Positions 39,735 through 47,345 of a DNA stretch of 50,123 nt are shown here, piece by piece. The stretch's first letter is position 1, and the number at the start of each line of letters is the position of its first letter. The translations under genes and the position numbers were made by a program. The stretch is from Aquincolibacterium sp041674705 (lineage in GTDB: Bacteria > Omnitrophota > Omnitrophia > Omnitrophales > Aquincolibacteriaceae). Below the pieces are notes generated by a model. It was not told the origin of the DNA. It was given only the letters and a program-made list of their open reading frames with translations, and made no database searches. The DNA is taken from positions 1 through 50,123 of the forward strand of contig JBAYVF010000012.1 of the NCBI GenBank assembly GCA_041674705.1, read 5' to 3'.

Positions 39735-40965
39735 AAAAACCGATCCGGATATTTATAACGCGATCCGGGCCGAAGTCCGCCGGCAAAACGAAAATATCGA
39801 GCTGATCGCGAGCGAAAACTTCACCTCGCTTTCGGTGCTCGAGGCGATGGGTTCGGTCCTGACCAATAAATATGCCGAAGGGTATCCGGCGAAGCGTTGG
39901 TACGGCGGCTGCGAAAATGTGGATGTGGTCGAGCAACTTGCGATCGACCGGGCGAAGAAGCTTTTCGGGGCCGAGCACGCGAATGTCCAGCCTCACAGCG
40001 GGACTTCGGCCAATATCGCGGTTTTTATGGCGCTCCTGGAACCGGGAGACAAGATCCTGGGAATGGATCTGACGCATGGCGGCCACTTGTCGCATGGCCA
40101 TAAAATGAATTATTCCGGGAAATTTTATACGATCATTCCCTACGGCGTCAGTCCGAAAGACGAGAGGATCGATTATGATGCTCTCGAAAAACTGGCGATC
40201 GAACATAAACCCAAGATGATCCTTTTAGGAGCTTCGGCGTACCCGCGGATCATTGATTTTGCGCGCGGCCGGAAGATCGCCGATCAGGTGGGGGCGCTTC
40301 TGATGGTGGACATGGCGCACTTTGCGGGTCTCGTGGCTACGGGGCATCATCCGAGCCCTGTCCCTTACGCGGATGTGGTGACCACAACGACGCACAAGAC
40401 GCTTCGCGGTCCTCGCGCGGGTCTTATTCTTTGCAAAGAAAAATACGCGAAAGCGATCGATTCGGCCGTATTCCCGGGGATCCAGGGCGGGCCGCTCATG
40501 CATGTGATCGCAGCCAAGGCCGTGGCGCTCAAGGAAGCCTTGAGCCCCGAGTTTAAGGAATATAGCGCCCAGGTCGTGAAGAATGCCAAGACGCTCGCCA
40601 GTGCCATGGCCGCGCGTGGCTGGAGGATCGTTTCCGGCGGCACGGACAATCACCTCATGCTGGTGGATGTGACGGTGAAAGGTTTTAACGGGAAGCAGGT
40701 CCAGGAACTTTTGGATAAAGTGAAGATCACGGTGAACAAGAATATGATCCCGTTCGACAAGGAATCACCTTTTAAAGGTTCCGGGGTGCGGTTGGGAACA
40801 CCGGCTGTCACCACGCGCGGGATGAAAGAAAAGGAAATGGAGCTTATTGCCGAGCTTATCGACGAAACACTCAAAGCTCCCGTGGATGAAGAAAATCTTG
40901 CGAGAGTGCTTTCGCGGGTGGAAGACTTGACGCGGAAGTTTCCTCTTTATCCGGAGCTTCACTAA
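39670..40965 (+). CDS. glyA: Serine hydroxymethyltransferase
   Basis: PLP enzyme converting serine to glycine and 5,10-methylene-THF, which feeds purine synthesis. ATG 39670 is chosen for its AAAGGGGA at 39657-39664; ATG 39700 is a possible shorter start. 431 aa. IELIASENFTS, YAEGYPAKRWYGGC, PHSGTSANIAVFMAL, PLP-Lys in VVTTTTHKTLRGPRAG. The stop lies within the arm of the next structured repeat. Confidence 0.95.
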   Translation: MRSVLTKLGLMKRSIVDQTQLKKTDPDIYNAIRAEVRRQNENIELIASENFTSLSVLEAMGSVLTNKYAEGYPAKRWYGGCENVDVVEQLAIDRAKKLFGAEHANVQPHSGTSANIAVFMALLEPGDKILGMDLTHGGHLSHGHKMNYSGKFYTIIPYGVSPKDERIDYDALEKLAIEHKPKMILLGASAYPRIIDFARGRKIADQVGALLMVDMAHFAGLVATGHHPSPVPYADVVTTTTHKTLRGPRAGLILCKEKYAKAIDSAVFPGIQGGPLMHVIAAKAVALKEALSPEFKEYSAQVVKNAKTLASAMAARGWRIVSGGTDNHLMLVDVTVKGFNGKQVQELLDKVKITVNKNMIPFDKESPFKGSGVRLGTPAVTTRGMKEKEMELIAELIDETLKAPVDEENLARVLSRVEDLTRKFPLYPELH

Positions 40966-41038
40966 TACTGCGCTCCAATTGATTTAAAGGGGTCGCAGTA
41001 TTGTACCGTTAGCCCGTAAAATTGAATAGAGAACGGTA
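40964..41038 (+). repeat. Two-hairpin structured repeat, copy 2 (before nrdR)
   Basis: Hairpin 1 arms AATACTGCG (40964-40972) and CGCAGTATT (40994-41002). Hairpin 2 arms TACCGTT (41004-41010) and AACGGTA (41032-41038). Compared with copy 1, the T-A pair in arm 2 has become C-G on both sides. Loop 1 reads CTCCAATTGATTTAAAGGGG and loop 2 AGCCCGTAAAATTGAATAGA, imperfectly complementary to each other. Confidence 0.8.
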
Positions 41039-41062
41039 ATAAAATAAAAGAAAAGAGCGCGC

Positions 41063-41521
41063 ATGCGTTGTCCTTTCTGCAAACAGGATTCTGACAAGGT
41101 GATCGATTCGCGGGCCGCGAACGAAGGGGAAGTGGTTCGCCGGCGTCGCGAGTGTACGGCCTGTAGCAAACGGTTCACCACCTATGAGCGAGTCGAAGAG
41201 ATCCCGATGTTTGTGGTGAAAAAAGACCAGCGTCGTGAGGCCTACGAACGTTCCAAGGTCCTTGCCGGGGTATACAAGGCTTGCGAGAAACGCCCCGTGC
41301 CGCTTGCGGCTCAGGAAAAGGTTGCGGATGATCTTGAAACCACGATCCGCGAGAAATATGACCGGGAGGTCCCGTCCAGGATCATCGGAGAATTTATCAT
41401 GCAGAGGCTTGCGAAGATCGATCAGGTGGCGTATGTGCGCTTTGCCAGCGTCTATCGCGATTTTCAGGACGTGAGCCATTTTATGAAAGAACTGAAGTTT
41501 CTGCTGGCGAAGCCGAAATAG
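41063..41521 (+). CDS. nrdR: Transcriptional repressor NrdR
   Basis: 152 aa regulator of ribonucleotide reductase genes. Zinc ribbon MRCPFCKQDSDKVIDSR with second pair CTACSKRFTTYERVE, then the ATP-cone domain (VVKKDQRREAYERSKVLAGV, VAYVRFASVYRDF). glyA-nrdR neighbours are frequent in bacteria. No nrd gene is in the window. Confidence 0.95.
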   Translation: MRCPFCKQDSDKVIDSRAANEGEVVRRRRECTACSKRFTTYERVEEIPMFVVKKDQRREAYERSKVLAGVYKACEKRPVPLAAQEKVADDLETTIREKYDREVPSRIIGEFIMQRLAKIDQVAYVRFASVYRDFQDVSHFMKELKFLLAKPK

Positions 41522-41551
41522 TCCCTTAGTGAAAACGGAAAACCTTTATTG

Positions 41552-41580
41552 TTGTCTTTGAAAATGTATTGTAGGATACT
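41552..41580 (+). promoter_or_regulatory. Likely promoter of the SWIB gene
   Basis: TTGTCT (41552-41557), 17-base spacer, GATACT (41575-41580). One to two mismatches per box. Start expected near 41587, leaving a 70-base leader before the ATG at 41657. Confidence 0.5.
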
Positions 41581-41656
41581 AACCCAGTAAAGCCGTGGGC
41601 GCGGGTCCGGAACATTGGATGCGGGAACTCGGTTCAAACCAAAAGGAGAATGTATT

Positions 41657-41911
41657 ATGGCGAAAGCGAACGCAGCGTTTATGAAACCGATGAATATCAG
41701 TGCAGAACTTGCGGTAGTGGTCGGCAAGGGTCCGATGCCTCGCAGTGAAGTCGTGAAAAAGCTTTGGGAATACATCAAGAAGAATAAGCTCCAGGACGAG
41801 AAGAACAAGCGCAATATCAACGGGGATGCCGCGCTCAAGACCGTGTTTGGTGGCAAGGCCGTCGTCAATATGTTCGAGATGACCAAGCTCGTCAGCAAGC
41901 ATCTTTCTTAA
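41657..41911 (+). CDS. SWIB/MDM2-domain protein
   Basis: 84 aa single SWIB domain: FMKPMNISAELAVVVGKGPMPRSEVVKKLWEYIKKN and KRNINGDAALKTVFGGKAVVNMFEMTKLVSKHL. The domain is best known from eukaryotic SWI/SNF complexes; stand-alone bacterial forms are known in Chlamydiae and some other phyla and are thought to act on DNA or chromatin-like structure. AAAAGGAGAA before the ATG at 41657 is a strong ribosome site, suggesting high expression. Confidence 0.9.
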   Translation: MAKANAAFMKPMNISAELAVVVGKGPMPRSEVVKKLWEYIKKNKLQDEKNKRNINGDAALKTVFGGKAVVNMFEMTKLVSKHLS

Positions 41912-41989
41912 GGCCTCTTTCGTTTTTTCATCGCCCGGTCCTCTGTCGCAAGGCAGCGGGGCGGGTCCATGTAAAAGTCGGATGGACGG

Positions 41990-42022
41990 AGGGGATCCGG
42001 AATCAAGATTTCCGGATCCTCT
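41990..42022 (+). terminator. Strong hairpin after SWIB gene
   Basis: GGATCCGGAA (41993-42002) pairs perfectly with TTCCGGATCC (42010-42019), extended by AGG/CCT on the outside, loop of seven bases. No T-run, so termination is uncertain; it may instead be an RNA processing or stability element between the SWIB and the coiled-coil gene. Confidence 0.45.
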
Positions 42023-42118
42023 CCAGCCTGAGGTCGAGGCTCTCGGGAGGTCCGGCGCAGGAAGCTTCGTAGTTTTCCATCGTTAAAGATCAAACGATTA
42101 CTGAGAAGAGGGATTCTT

Positions 42119-43042
42119 ATGGGCAAGCTCGGTATTATTTTAGCATTTCTTCTTTCTGTCGCCGCCGCCGGTGGCTCTTATTATCTGTACCAGGGCTGGG
42201 TCGAGGAACGCACGATTCGAAGCAGCGTTCAGGAAAAGTACGATCAGGTTAAGTACGAAAAAGAACAGATCAAGGCTGAAAAAGAACAGATTACGGCTGA
42301 AAAAGAACAAATCACGGCGAAGAGCGAAGAGTATCGTACCAAAGCCGAGGCGATGCAGTCCCAGCTTGAAAAACTTCAAACGGAACAAAGTCGTATTGAT
42401 TCCGAGAAGGCTGCGCTCGAACAACAGCTCAAAACCCATCAGACGATGATCGCAGAACTCCAGACCAAGATGGCGGAACTTGAGAAAAAGGCCAAGGACG
42501 CTCAGGCCGCCTGCGGAGTGACTCCTGCGGATCTGAAGACGGACCCCTTTTCCGCGACCCAATCTTTTACAGGCCCGTCGGCTTCTACAACCGACGCCGC
42601 CGGAACCGGAGCTTCCCAGCTTGTTTTTAAGCCGGTCACTCCCGGCGGGGCAACTGTCGCGCCAGCGCCTATGCCACAGACTATGGCGGGTCCGGAACCT
42701 GTGACTGCGGCTCCTGCAGTTCAGGAAGTCCCAGCGTCCACAGAGACGGTTGCTTCCGTAAATCCTGTGGCCTCGGCTACATCGCTAACGCAATTAACTG
42801 CGGCGGCAGCAACGACAGGGCCTAAAGTCCTTACGGTGAACCGCAAGTTCAATTTCGTGGTCATCAATCAAGGCCTTCAGGAAGGGCTCAAGATGGGGGA
42901 CAAGTTGAAAGTCTTCAAACAAGGCCAGGAAGTCGCGACGGTTCAGATCGAAAAACTCTACGATAAGTTTTCCGCGGCCACCCTTGTGGAAGAAAACCCC
43001 AAGCAGCAGGTCGTTGAAGGCGATGAGATCCGCAAGGCTTAA
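42119..43042 (+). CDS. Membrane-anchored coiled-coil protein with FlgT_C-like domain
   Basis: 307 aa. One N-terminal membrane helix (about 4-24), a long coiled coil to about residue 135 starting with tandem repeats AEKEQIT (three near-copies encoded by 21-base direct repeats at about 42268-42320), a low-complexity Ala/Pro/Thr/Val linker (about 140-235) and a compact C-terminal domain (KVLTVNRKFNFVVINQGLQEGLKMGDKLKVF to VVEGDEIRKA) resembling the FlgT C-terminal or SH3-like fold. Likely spans the periplasm as a structural protein. No flagellar genes are nearby, so a flagellar role is not implied. Confidence 0.7.
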   Translation: MGKLGIILAFLLSVAAAGGSYYLYQGWVEERTIRSSVQEKYDQVKYEKEQIKAEKEQITAEKEQITAKSEEYRTKAEAMQSQLEKLQTEQSRIDSEKAALEQQLKTHQTMIAELQTKMAELEKKAKDAQAACGVTPADLKTDPFSATQSFTGPSASTTDAAGTGASQLVFKPVTPGGATVAPAPMPQTMAGPEPVTAAPAVQEVPASTETVASVNPVASATSLTQLTAAAATTGPKVLTVNRKFNFVVINQGLQEGLKMGDKLKVFKQGQEVATVQIEKLYDKFSAATLVEENPKQQVVEGDEIRKA

Positions 43043-43259
43043 GCTTTTTTTCTTATCCCTGGTGTTGGGCGGGATCCTTTTGGCTGTTCCTGTTTTCGCA
43101 GCCGAAGAACCCCTTTCGATCGAACAATTGAAAAGCGACCTCAGCGATATCAAGACCCGTTTAGCCACCCTCGATGCAGGGCAGAAAGAAATTATTGCCA
43201 AAGAAGATCAGATCCTTAAAGAGCTCGATATCGTAAAAATCTGGGTCCACCGGAAATAA
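43023..43259 (+). CDS. Small secreted coiled-coil protein
   Basis: 78 aa. ATG 43023 lies 20 bases inside the end of the previous gene, in another frame, and opens a signal peptide (MRSARLKLFFLSLVLGGILL, cleavage near VFA). The mature part is one helix with heptads (SIEQLKSDLSDIKTRLATLDAGQKEIIAKEDQILKELD). The 20-base overlap suggests coupling with the coiled-coil gene. Similar in build to the protein at 27116-27394. Confidence 0.75.
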   Translation: MRSARLKLFFLSLVLGGILLAVPVFAAEEPLSIEQLKSDLSDIKTRLATLDAGQKEIIAKEDQILKELDIVKIWVHRK

Positions 43260-43267
43260 TTTTTTTC

Positions 43268-44560
43268 ATGCCCTCTCTTTCTTTTATAGGTCCCGGCCAG
43301 TTCCGCGGGACGTACGCCCCTCCCGGTGATAAATCCATTTCCCATCGTGCGATCCTTTTTGGCGCTTTATCCGAAGGAGAGAGTGTCTACGAAAATTTCC
43401 TGGAGGCCGAGGATTGCCTTCATACCTTAGACGCGATGCGCCAGCTGGGGGTCCAGATCCACCACGAAAAAGGAACGGGCAAGGTCCGGATATCAGGGAA
43501 AGGGCTTCAAAAGCTTTCCGCTCCGGGTTCGGAACTTTATCTCGGGAATTCAGGGACTTCCATGCGGCTTCTTTTGGGGGTCCTGGCGGGCCAGCGTTTT
43601 GAAACGGTGCTGACCGGCGACGCGTCTCTTTCGGTGCGGCCCATGCGCCGAGTGACCGATCCTTTAAAACAGATGGGCGCTCAGATCAAAGGCAAAGAGA
43701 ACGGCAATTTTGCGCCGCTCACGATCCGCGGCGGCAAACTTCGCGGGATCGATTTTGATAATAAGCTTTCAAGCGCGCAGGTCAAATCGGCGCTTCTTTT
43801 GGCGGGGATGTACGCGGAAGGACGAACCATGGTCCGTGAAGCCATTCCGTCTCGGGACCACACGGAGCGGTTCCTCGAGGCGGCCGGGGCCTGTTTCCAG
43901 AAGATCGGCAATCATCTGATCGTTGAAAAGACCGAAATGCTTTTACCGATCCATGCGCGCGTGGCCGGTGACATCTCCTCCGCCGCTTTTTTTATCGTGG
44001 GGGCTGCGATAATCCCGGGCTCCGAAGTGACCGTCCAGAACGTGGGACTCAATCCCACGCGGACCGGGCTTCTTGAAGTCCTGAAACGCATGGGCGCGAA
44101 GATCGAGACCGAGGTGACGCAAACGGTTCCGGAGCCGATGGGGACGATCCGAGTTTGGGGCGCAAAATTGAAAGGCACGGGGATCACGCATGAAGAGATC
44201 CCTTCCCTGATCGATGAATTGCCGGTTCTGATGGTTGCGATGGCGCTCGCGGAAGGAGAAAGCCTTATTTCTGGAGCGGCGGAATTACGCGTCAAGGAAA
44301 CGGATCGCATTCAGTCCATGGTCCGGAATCTCAAGGCGATCGGGGCATCGATCGAGGAGCTTCCGGATGGGTCGCTTATCCGCGGCGTGGAGGGGTTTCA
44401 GGGTGCGACCGTCGAAAGTTTCGGAGATCACCGGACGGCGATGAGTATGGGCGTGGCGAGTCTCGCCGCGAAGGGAACGATCACGGTGACAGACACGGCC
44501 TGCATCGCCACCTCGTATCCCGCTTTTATGGAACATTTTCGTCAGCTTTCCAAGCCCTGA
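43268..44560 (+). CDS. aroA: 3-phosphoshikimate 1-carboxyvinyltransferase (EPSP synthase)
   Basis: 430 aa shikimate-pathway enzyme. PGDKSISHRAILFGAL, LYLGNSGTSMRLLLGVLAG, DASLSVRPMRRV, DELPVLMVAMALAEG and RVKETDRIQSM are the family signatures. The LGNSGTSMRL motif resembles class I/II forms with Gly retained at the glyphosate site. Starts at ATG 43268, nine bases after the small secreted gene, without a clear Shine-Dalgarno. Confidence 0.95.
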   Translation: MPSLSFIGPGQFRGTYAPPGDKSISHRAILFGALSEGESVYENFLEAEDCLHTLDAMRQLGVQIHHEKGTGKVRISGKGLQKLSAPGSELYLGNSGTSMRLLLGVLAGQRFETVLTGDASLSVRPMRRVTDPLKQMGAQIKGKENGNFAPLTIRGGKLRGIDFDNKLSSAQVKSALLLAGMYAEGRTMVREAIPSRDHTERFLEAAGACFQKIGNHLIVEKTEMLLPIHARVAGDISSAAFFIVGAAIIPGSEVTVQNVGLNPTRTGLLEVLKRMGAKIETEVTQTVPEPMGTIRVWGAKLKGTGITHEEIPSLIDELPVLMVAMALAEGESLISGAAELRVKETDRIQSMVRNLKAIGASIEELPDGSLIRGVEGFQGATVESFGDHRTAMSMGVASLAAKGTITVTDTACIATSYPAFMEHFRQLSKP

Positions 44561-44579
44561 AATTCGGGGTTGTTTTGGT

Positions 44580-44608
44580 TTGACAGTGAAAAAGGCTTTC
44601 GATATACT
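44580..44608 (+). promoter_or_regulatory. Consensus sigma-70 promoter of the mre operon
   Basis: TTGACA (44580-44585), 17-base spacer, TATACT (44603-44608). Start near 44615, so the 5' leader of mreB (about 120 bases) contains the reversed structured repeat. Confidence 0.9.
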
Positions 44609-44617
44609 ACGGCCTCT

Positions 44618-44693
44618 ACACTTGTTCTCCATTTGATTTTAAGGGTTAACAGTGTTGCACCGCGTACCCTTCAGTTTAAATGGAAAGCGGTGC
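44618..44693 (-). repeat. Two-hairpin structured repeat, copy 3 (reverse, in mreB leader)
   Basis: Read on the minus strand: hairpin 1 arms GCACCGC/GCGGTGC (44687-44693 and 44657-44663 on the + strand), loop with TTTAAACTGAAGGGT; hairpin 2 ACACTGTT/AACAAGTGT (44648-44655 and 44618-44626) with one bulged base, loop with AACCCTTAAAATCAAAT. Same design as the other copies, opposite orientation relative to the gene it precedes. Confidence 0.75.
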
Positions 44694-44736
44694 TATAAAC
44701 GCCAGCCCACACAACAGATACGAAAAGGCAAAGCCC

Positions 44737-45789
44737 ATGTTTCTGATCGATCGATTGTTAGGATTCTTCTCAAGCGATATTGGTATCGACCTCGGCACTG
44801 CAAACACCCTCGTTTATGTCAAAGGCCAAGGCGTCGTGTTGTGTGAGCCTTCCGTAGTGGCCATTGACCGTTCGACCCACCAGGTCCTCGCCGTCGGGGA
44901 AGAGGCCAAGCGCATGCTCGGCCGCACCCCCGGAAACATCGTCGCCATTCGTCCCATGAAGGACGGCGTGATCGCGGACTTTGATATTACCGAAGCCATG
45001 CTCCGTTATTTTATCCGCAAGGTCCATCGCCGTAAGACAGGGATCAGCCCGCGGGTTGTGATCGCGGTCCCGAGCGGCATCACCGAAGTTGAAAAACGCG
45101 CCGTCAAAGATTCCGCGGAACGGGCCGGAGCTCGCACGCCGGTTTATCTTGTGGAAGAACCTATCGCTGCGGCGATCGGCGTCGGACTTCCGATCCATGA
45201 GCCGGCCGGAAATATGATCATTGATATCGGCGGCGGGACCACCGAGATCGCCGTAATCTCGCTTTCCGGGATCGTTTTTGCCAAGAGCATCCGTATCGGC
45301 GGCGATGAATTTGATGAGTCCATTATGTCGCATTTGAAGAAGGCTTATAACTTGATGATCGGGGAGCGCACGGCCGAAGAGATCAAGATCCGTATAGGGT
45401 CCGCGTATCCTCTTGAAGAAGAAACGACTCTGGACGTTAAGGGACGTGATGTTCTCGCCGGATTGCCCAAAACGATCAGCGTCACAAGCGAAGAGATCCG
45501 GGAAGCTCTCTCCGAGCCGCTCTCCGCGATCCTCGAAGCGGTTCGTATCGCGCTCGAGCGCACGCCGCCGGAATTATCCGCGGATCTGATCGATCGTGGT
45601 TTGGTTTTAGCAGGAGGAGGATCGCTTTTAAGGGGATTTGACAAGTTGATCAGCGAAGAAACAGGGCTTCCTGTTCATATCGCGGATGATCCTCTCACCG
45701 CCGTGGCGCTTGGTACGGGTCGTTATTTGAGCGATTTTCATCTTCTGAAGCGTCTGTCGGTGAACAGCAACGCGACCCGGGAATACTAA
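44737..45789 (+). CDS. mreB: Rod-shape actin homologue MreB
   Basis: 350 aa cytoskeletal ATPase that guides lateral wall synthesis. ATG 44737 follows AAAAGG and gives MFLIDRLLGFFSSDIGIDLGTANTLVYV, which includes an amphipathic membrane-binding start. Actin-fold motifs: phosphate 1 DLGTANT, DIGGGTTEIAVIS, and VLAGGGSLLRG. First gene of mreBCD-mrdA-rodA. Confidence 0.96.
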   Translation: MFLIDRLLGFFSSDIGIDLGTANTLVYVKGQGVVLCEPSVVAIDRSTHQVLAVGEEAKRMLGRTPGNIVAIRPMKDGVIADFDITEAMLRYFIRKVHRRKTGISPRVVIAVPSGITEVEKRAVKDSAERAGARTPVYLVEEPIAAAIGVGLPIHEPAGNMIIDIGGGTTEIAVISLSGIVFAKSIRIGGDEFDESIMSHLKKAYNLMIGERTAEEIKIRIGSAYPLEEETTLDVKGRDVLAGLPKTISVTSEEIREALSEPLSAILEAVRIALERTPPELSADLIDRGLVLAGGGSLLRGFDKLISEETGLPVHIADDPLTAVALGTGRYLSDFHLLKRLSVNSNATREY

Positions 45790-45828
45790 AGAATTCATTT
45801 GTTTTAGCGCCCCTCCGCAAGCGGTCTC

Positions 45829-45850
45829 CCGGCATCTGAAGCCGTTTTTT
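45829..45850 (+). terminator. Possible weak terminator after mreB
   Basis: CGGC-ATCTGAA-GCCG followed by eight T, in the 105-base gap before mreC. The four-base stem is short; it could give partial termination so that mreB is made in excess over mreC. Confidence 0.4.
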
Positions 45851-45894
45851 TTCAGAACCTTTTCTCTTTTATTTGTTAGCGGAGATTTTGCCTC

Positions 45895-46695
45895 ATGCGG
45901 CGCTGGCGTTCGTATTACTTTCTTGCGGTTCCCGTCATTCTTCTCATCGCCTTTTTCCAGTTTCCCCGTTTTAACGAATCGATCCATTCTATTTTCTCCA
46001 CGCTGGCTCGTCCCGCTTTCGTGCTTGGAAGCAGCCTCCGGGAAGGTCTTTATACGATCCGCTATCAATCCGGCAATTTTTTCGACGCAGTCGCAAAACA
46101 AAAAGATTATCTTGCGCGCATCCAGGAACTCGAGGGCCAGCTGATCCGGTTCCGTGAAATGGAGCGGGAGAACCAGCGTCTTAAAAAGCTTCTCAACTTC
46201 AGCCTGACGCTTGCCACGAAAACCATTGGCGCCCGGGTGATCGGGGAGGACGTGACGCCCTGGAAAAAAGTGGTTTTATTGGACAAGGGAAGCCGTCAAA
46301 ATCTGAAGAAAGACATGGCGGTGGTGGTGCCGGAGGGGTTGGTCGGCCGGATCCTGGAAGTCGAGCCCTACACGGCTCACGCAATTCTTCTGCCGGACCC
46401 GGATTCCCGCGTGAGCGCATTGACCGCGACCAGCCGCGCCCAGGGGATCATTGCCGGGATCGGGACCGACAAGCTGCAAATGAAATATCTGGCTTTGGAC
46501 GCCGAGGTTGCGATCGGCGAGGATGTTACGACGTCCGGCGTCGGAAGTATTTTCCCCAAGGGTCTTCAGATCGGGAAGATCGAATCCGTCGAGCGTGATA
46601 GCGATGGATTGCATCTTCTCGCGCTTGTCACGCCTTCCGTATCCTTTTCCAAGCTCGAGGAAGTGTTATGCCTCATCTCGCCTCCCCAAAAGTAA
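45895..46695 (+). CDS. mreC: Rod-shape protein MreC
   Basis: 266 aa. Short cytosolic start, one membrane helix (about 7-24), coiled coil (about 60-95, YLARIQELEGQLIRFREMERENQRLKKLL) and a periplasmic beta-barrel domain (GARVIGEDVTPWKKVVLLDKGSRQNL; GLVGRILEVEPYTAHAILLPDPDSRV). Standard MreC architecture; a scaffold between MreB, MreD and PBP2. Overlaps mreD by 28 bases. Confidence 0.93.
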   Translation: MRRWRSYYFLAVPVILLIAFFQFPRFNESIHSIFSTLARPAFVLGSSLREGLYTIRYQSGNFFDAVAKQKDYLARIQELEGQLIRFREMERENQRLKKLLNFSLTLATKTIGARVIGEDVTPWKKVVLLDKGSRQNLKKDMAVVVPEGLVGRILEVEPYTAHAILLPDPDSRVSALTATSRAQGIIAGIGTDKLQMKYLALDAEVAIGEDVTTSGVGSIFPKGLQIGKIESVERDSDGLHLLALVTPSVSFSKLEEVLCLISPPQK

Positions 46696-47183
46696 TCCTT
46701 TATTTTCTTTTTCTCGCGGTCCTGGACGGCTCGGTGATGCCGGCTTTTCAGATCCATTCTGTGTATCCGAGCTTTCTTTATCTCTTCATTTGCTACGCGG
46801 CTTTTGAATGGGGGGCTCCCAAGACCGTTCATGTCGCGTTCTGGGTCGGGATCTTGCGGGATCTTCTTGGGGGCGGTTTGATCGGACTCGAGGCGACGCT
46901 TTTGGTCGCGTTGGCCCTGGCGCTTGATTTTTTAGTCCAGAAAATGGAGCGCGAATTGCCGGGGATCTATTTTCTCATGACATTCCTTTTTGTCTTTTGT
47001 GCGGGGGCCTTGCGTCTTTTGGTAAGTTGTAGCGGCGAACTGCCGGCCTCTCTCATCGGGGGACATTTGGGGATGATCGCGATGACGGCGCTTTATACGA
47101 GCGCGCTTTTGCCGGTGTTTAATTTTATAACGAACCGGTGGCTGGGCCGCGCTTCCACCCGGCAATATGAGCTTTTTCGCTGA
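46668..47183 (+). CDS. mreD: Rod-shape membrane protein MreD
   Basis: 171 aa with about five membrane helices. FWVGILRDLLGGGLIGLEATLLVALALAL is the conserved MreD segment (family GxxxDxxxxxxxG). Assignment also rests on position between mreC and mrdA. Its stop codon lies beside hairpin 1 of the fourth structured repeat. Confidence 0.88.
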   Translation: MPHLASPKVILYFLFLAVLDGSVMPAFQIHSVYPSFLYLFICYAAFEWGAPKTVHVAFWVGILRDLLGGGLIGLEATLLVALALALDFLVQKMERELPGIYFLMTFLFVFCAGALRLLVSCSGELPASLIGGHLGMIAMTALYTSALLPVFNFITNRWLGRASTRQYELFR

Positions 47184-47184
47184 T

Positions 47185-47342
47185 ACCGCATGACATTAAA
47201 ATTTTTAGGGGTATGCGGTCCCAATACCGATCAATCGAGGCAAAGCCGAGATTGGGGCCGTCCAAACTACCCTTTTTGGAAAATAATTAAAAGTTTGGAC
47301 GGTATGGCACTGTTAACCCTTAAAATCAAATAGAGAACAGTA
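47185..47342 (+). repeat. Two-hairpin structured repeat, copy 4, with extra hairpin (before mrdA)
   Basis: Hairpin 1 arms ACCGCAT (47185-47191) and ATGCGGT (47213-47219), loop with TTTTTAGGGGT. Hairpin 2 ACTGTT (47309-47314) and AACAGT (47336-47341), loop AACCCTTAAAATCAAATAGAG. Between them lies extra DNA with an 11-base perfect stem CCGTCCAAACT/AGTTTGGACGG (47258-47268/47292-47302), whose loop also starts ACCCTT. The mrdA ATG follows four bases after the end. Confidence 0.75.
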
Positions 47343-47345
47343 CTG

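Noticed and set aside
42268..42320. Short tandem repeats as a possible CRISPR
   Set aside because: They are 21-base in-frame repeats coding AEKEQIT in a coiled coil, without spacers.
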